64,000 nt of DNA from Amyelois transitella (lineage: Eukaryota; Arthropoda; Insecta; Lepidoptera; Pyralidae). The stretch covers positions 5,642,001-5,706,000 of the forward strand of contig NC_083527.1 of the NCBI RefSeq assembly GCF_032362555.1, written 5' to 3'. Both the position numbers and the translations under genes were made by a program. The notes beneath the pieces were generated by a model, which did not search any database, was not told the DNA's origin, and saw only the letters and a list, made by a program, of their open reading frames with translations. Positions within the stretch are counted from its first letter, which is position 1, and each line of letters opens with the position of its first letter. This document shows, one piece after another, positions 63,964-64,000 of this stretch.

Positions 63964-64000
63964 ATGTCTGACTAATTGTTCAGCTTCACCGCAAAGGTGA

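Overview
The window looks like moth or butterfly (Lepidoptera) nuclear DNA. It is AT-rich and intron-rich, and it carries tRNA-headed SINEs containing the 'gtgaggaaacctgcac' core, Helitrons that end in CTAG before a T, and an abundant roughly 250-bp element with a (TATG)n tail. All of these are familiar in lepidopteran genomes. The species cannot be named from the sequence alone. Host genes are split into short exons, so most were assembled here from splice sites, phases and conserved peptides, not from long ORFs.

Host genes, left to right. (1) SH3BP5/Parcas, minus strand, 9 coding exons between 18531 and 10260, 466 aa: a coiled-coil Rab11 activator/Btk regulator. (2) Dynein light chain roadblock, plus strand, 4 exons, 19697-20754, 97 aa, arranged divergently from SH3BP5. 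(3) A Sam68/KHDRBS-type STAR RNA-binding protein, minus strand, 6 exons, 28755-24855, 369 aa, with a possible alternative last exon at 24025-24060. (4-6) Three divergent roadblock/LC7 paralogues, all minus strand: A (34384-29478), B (37613-35443) and C (50947-48579). They keep the intron phases of the canonical gene and its 101-nt third exon. (7) An ankyrin-repeat protein of unknown role, plus strand, 5 exons recognised from 40927 to 53199 and open at its 3' side. Paralogue C lies antisense inside its fourth intron.

Between and inside these genes is a dense layer of mobile DNA. It comprises about thirty pieces of the TATG-tailed SINE (called SINE-A here), two or three tRNA-derived SINE families (SINE-B, -C, -D), RTE-like LINE 3' ends that share their tail with SINE-A, short Helitrons, palindromic MITEs, a 2.2-kb TIR element and a probable solo LTR. 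The left 10 kb and 20.8-24 kb show no gene.

From 53.7 kb to the right edge the window is almost entirely transposons. A nearly complete CR1/jockey-type LINE on the minus strand (53.7-58.8 kb) has an intact zinc-finger/coiled-coil ORF1, an intact endonuclease-reverse transcriptase ORF2, and an unexpected hydrophobic ORF bridging the two. Beyond it lies a BEL/Pao LTR retrotransposon (minus strand, running off the right edge). It is split by a 2.9-kb Helitron inserted precisely between A and T. The Helitron holds 300-bp inverted repeats around another reverse-transcriptase-type remnant, which is itself split by an RTE copy with a clear target-site duplication.

The observations most worth following are the local radiation of roadblock light chains, the SINE-A/RTE tail sharing, the extra ORF in the LINE, and the four-layer transposon nest.
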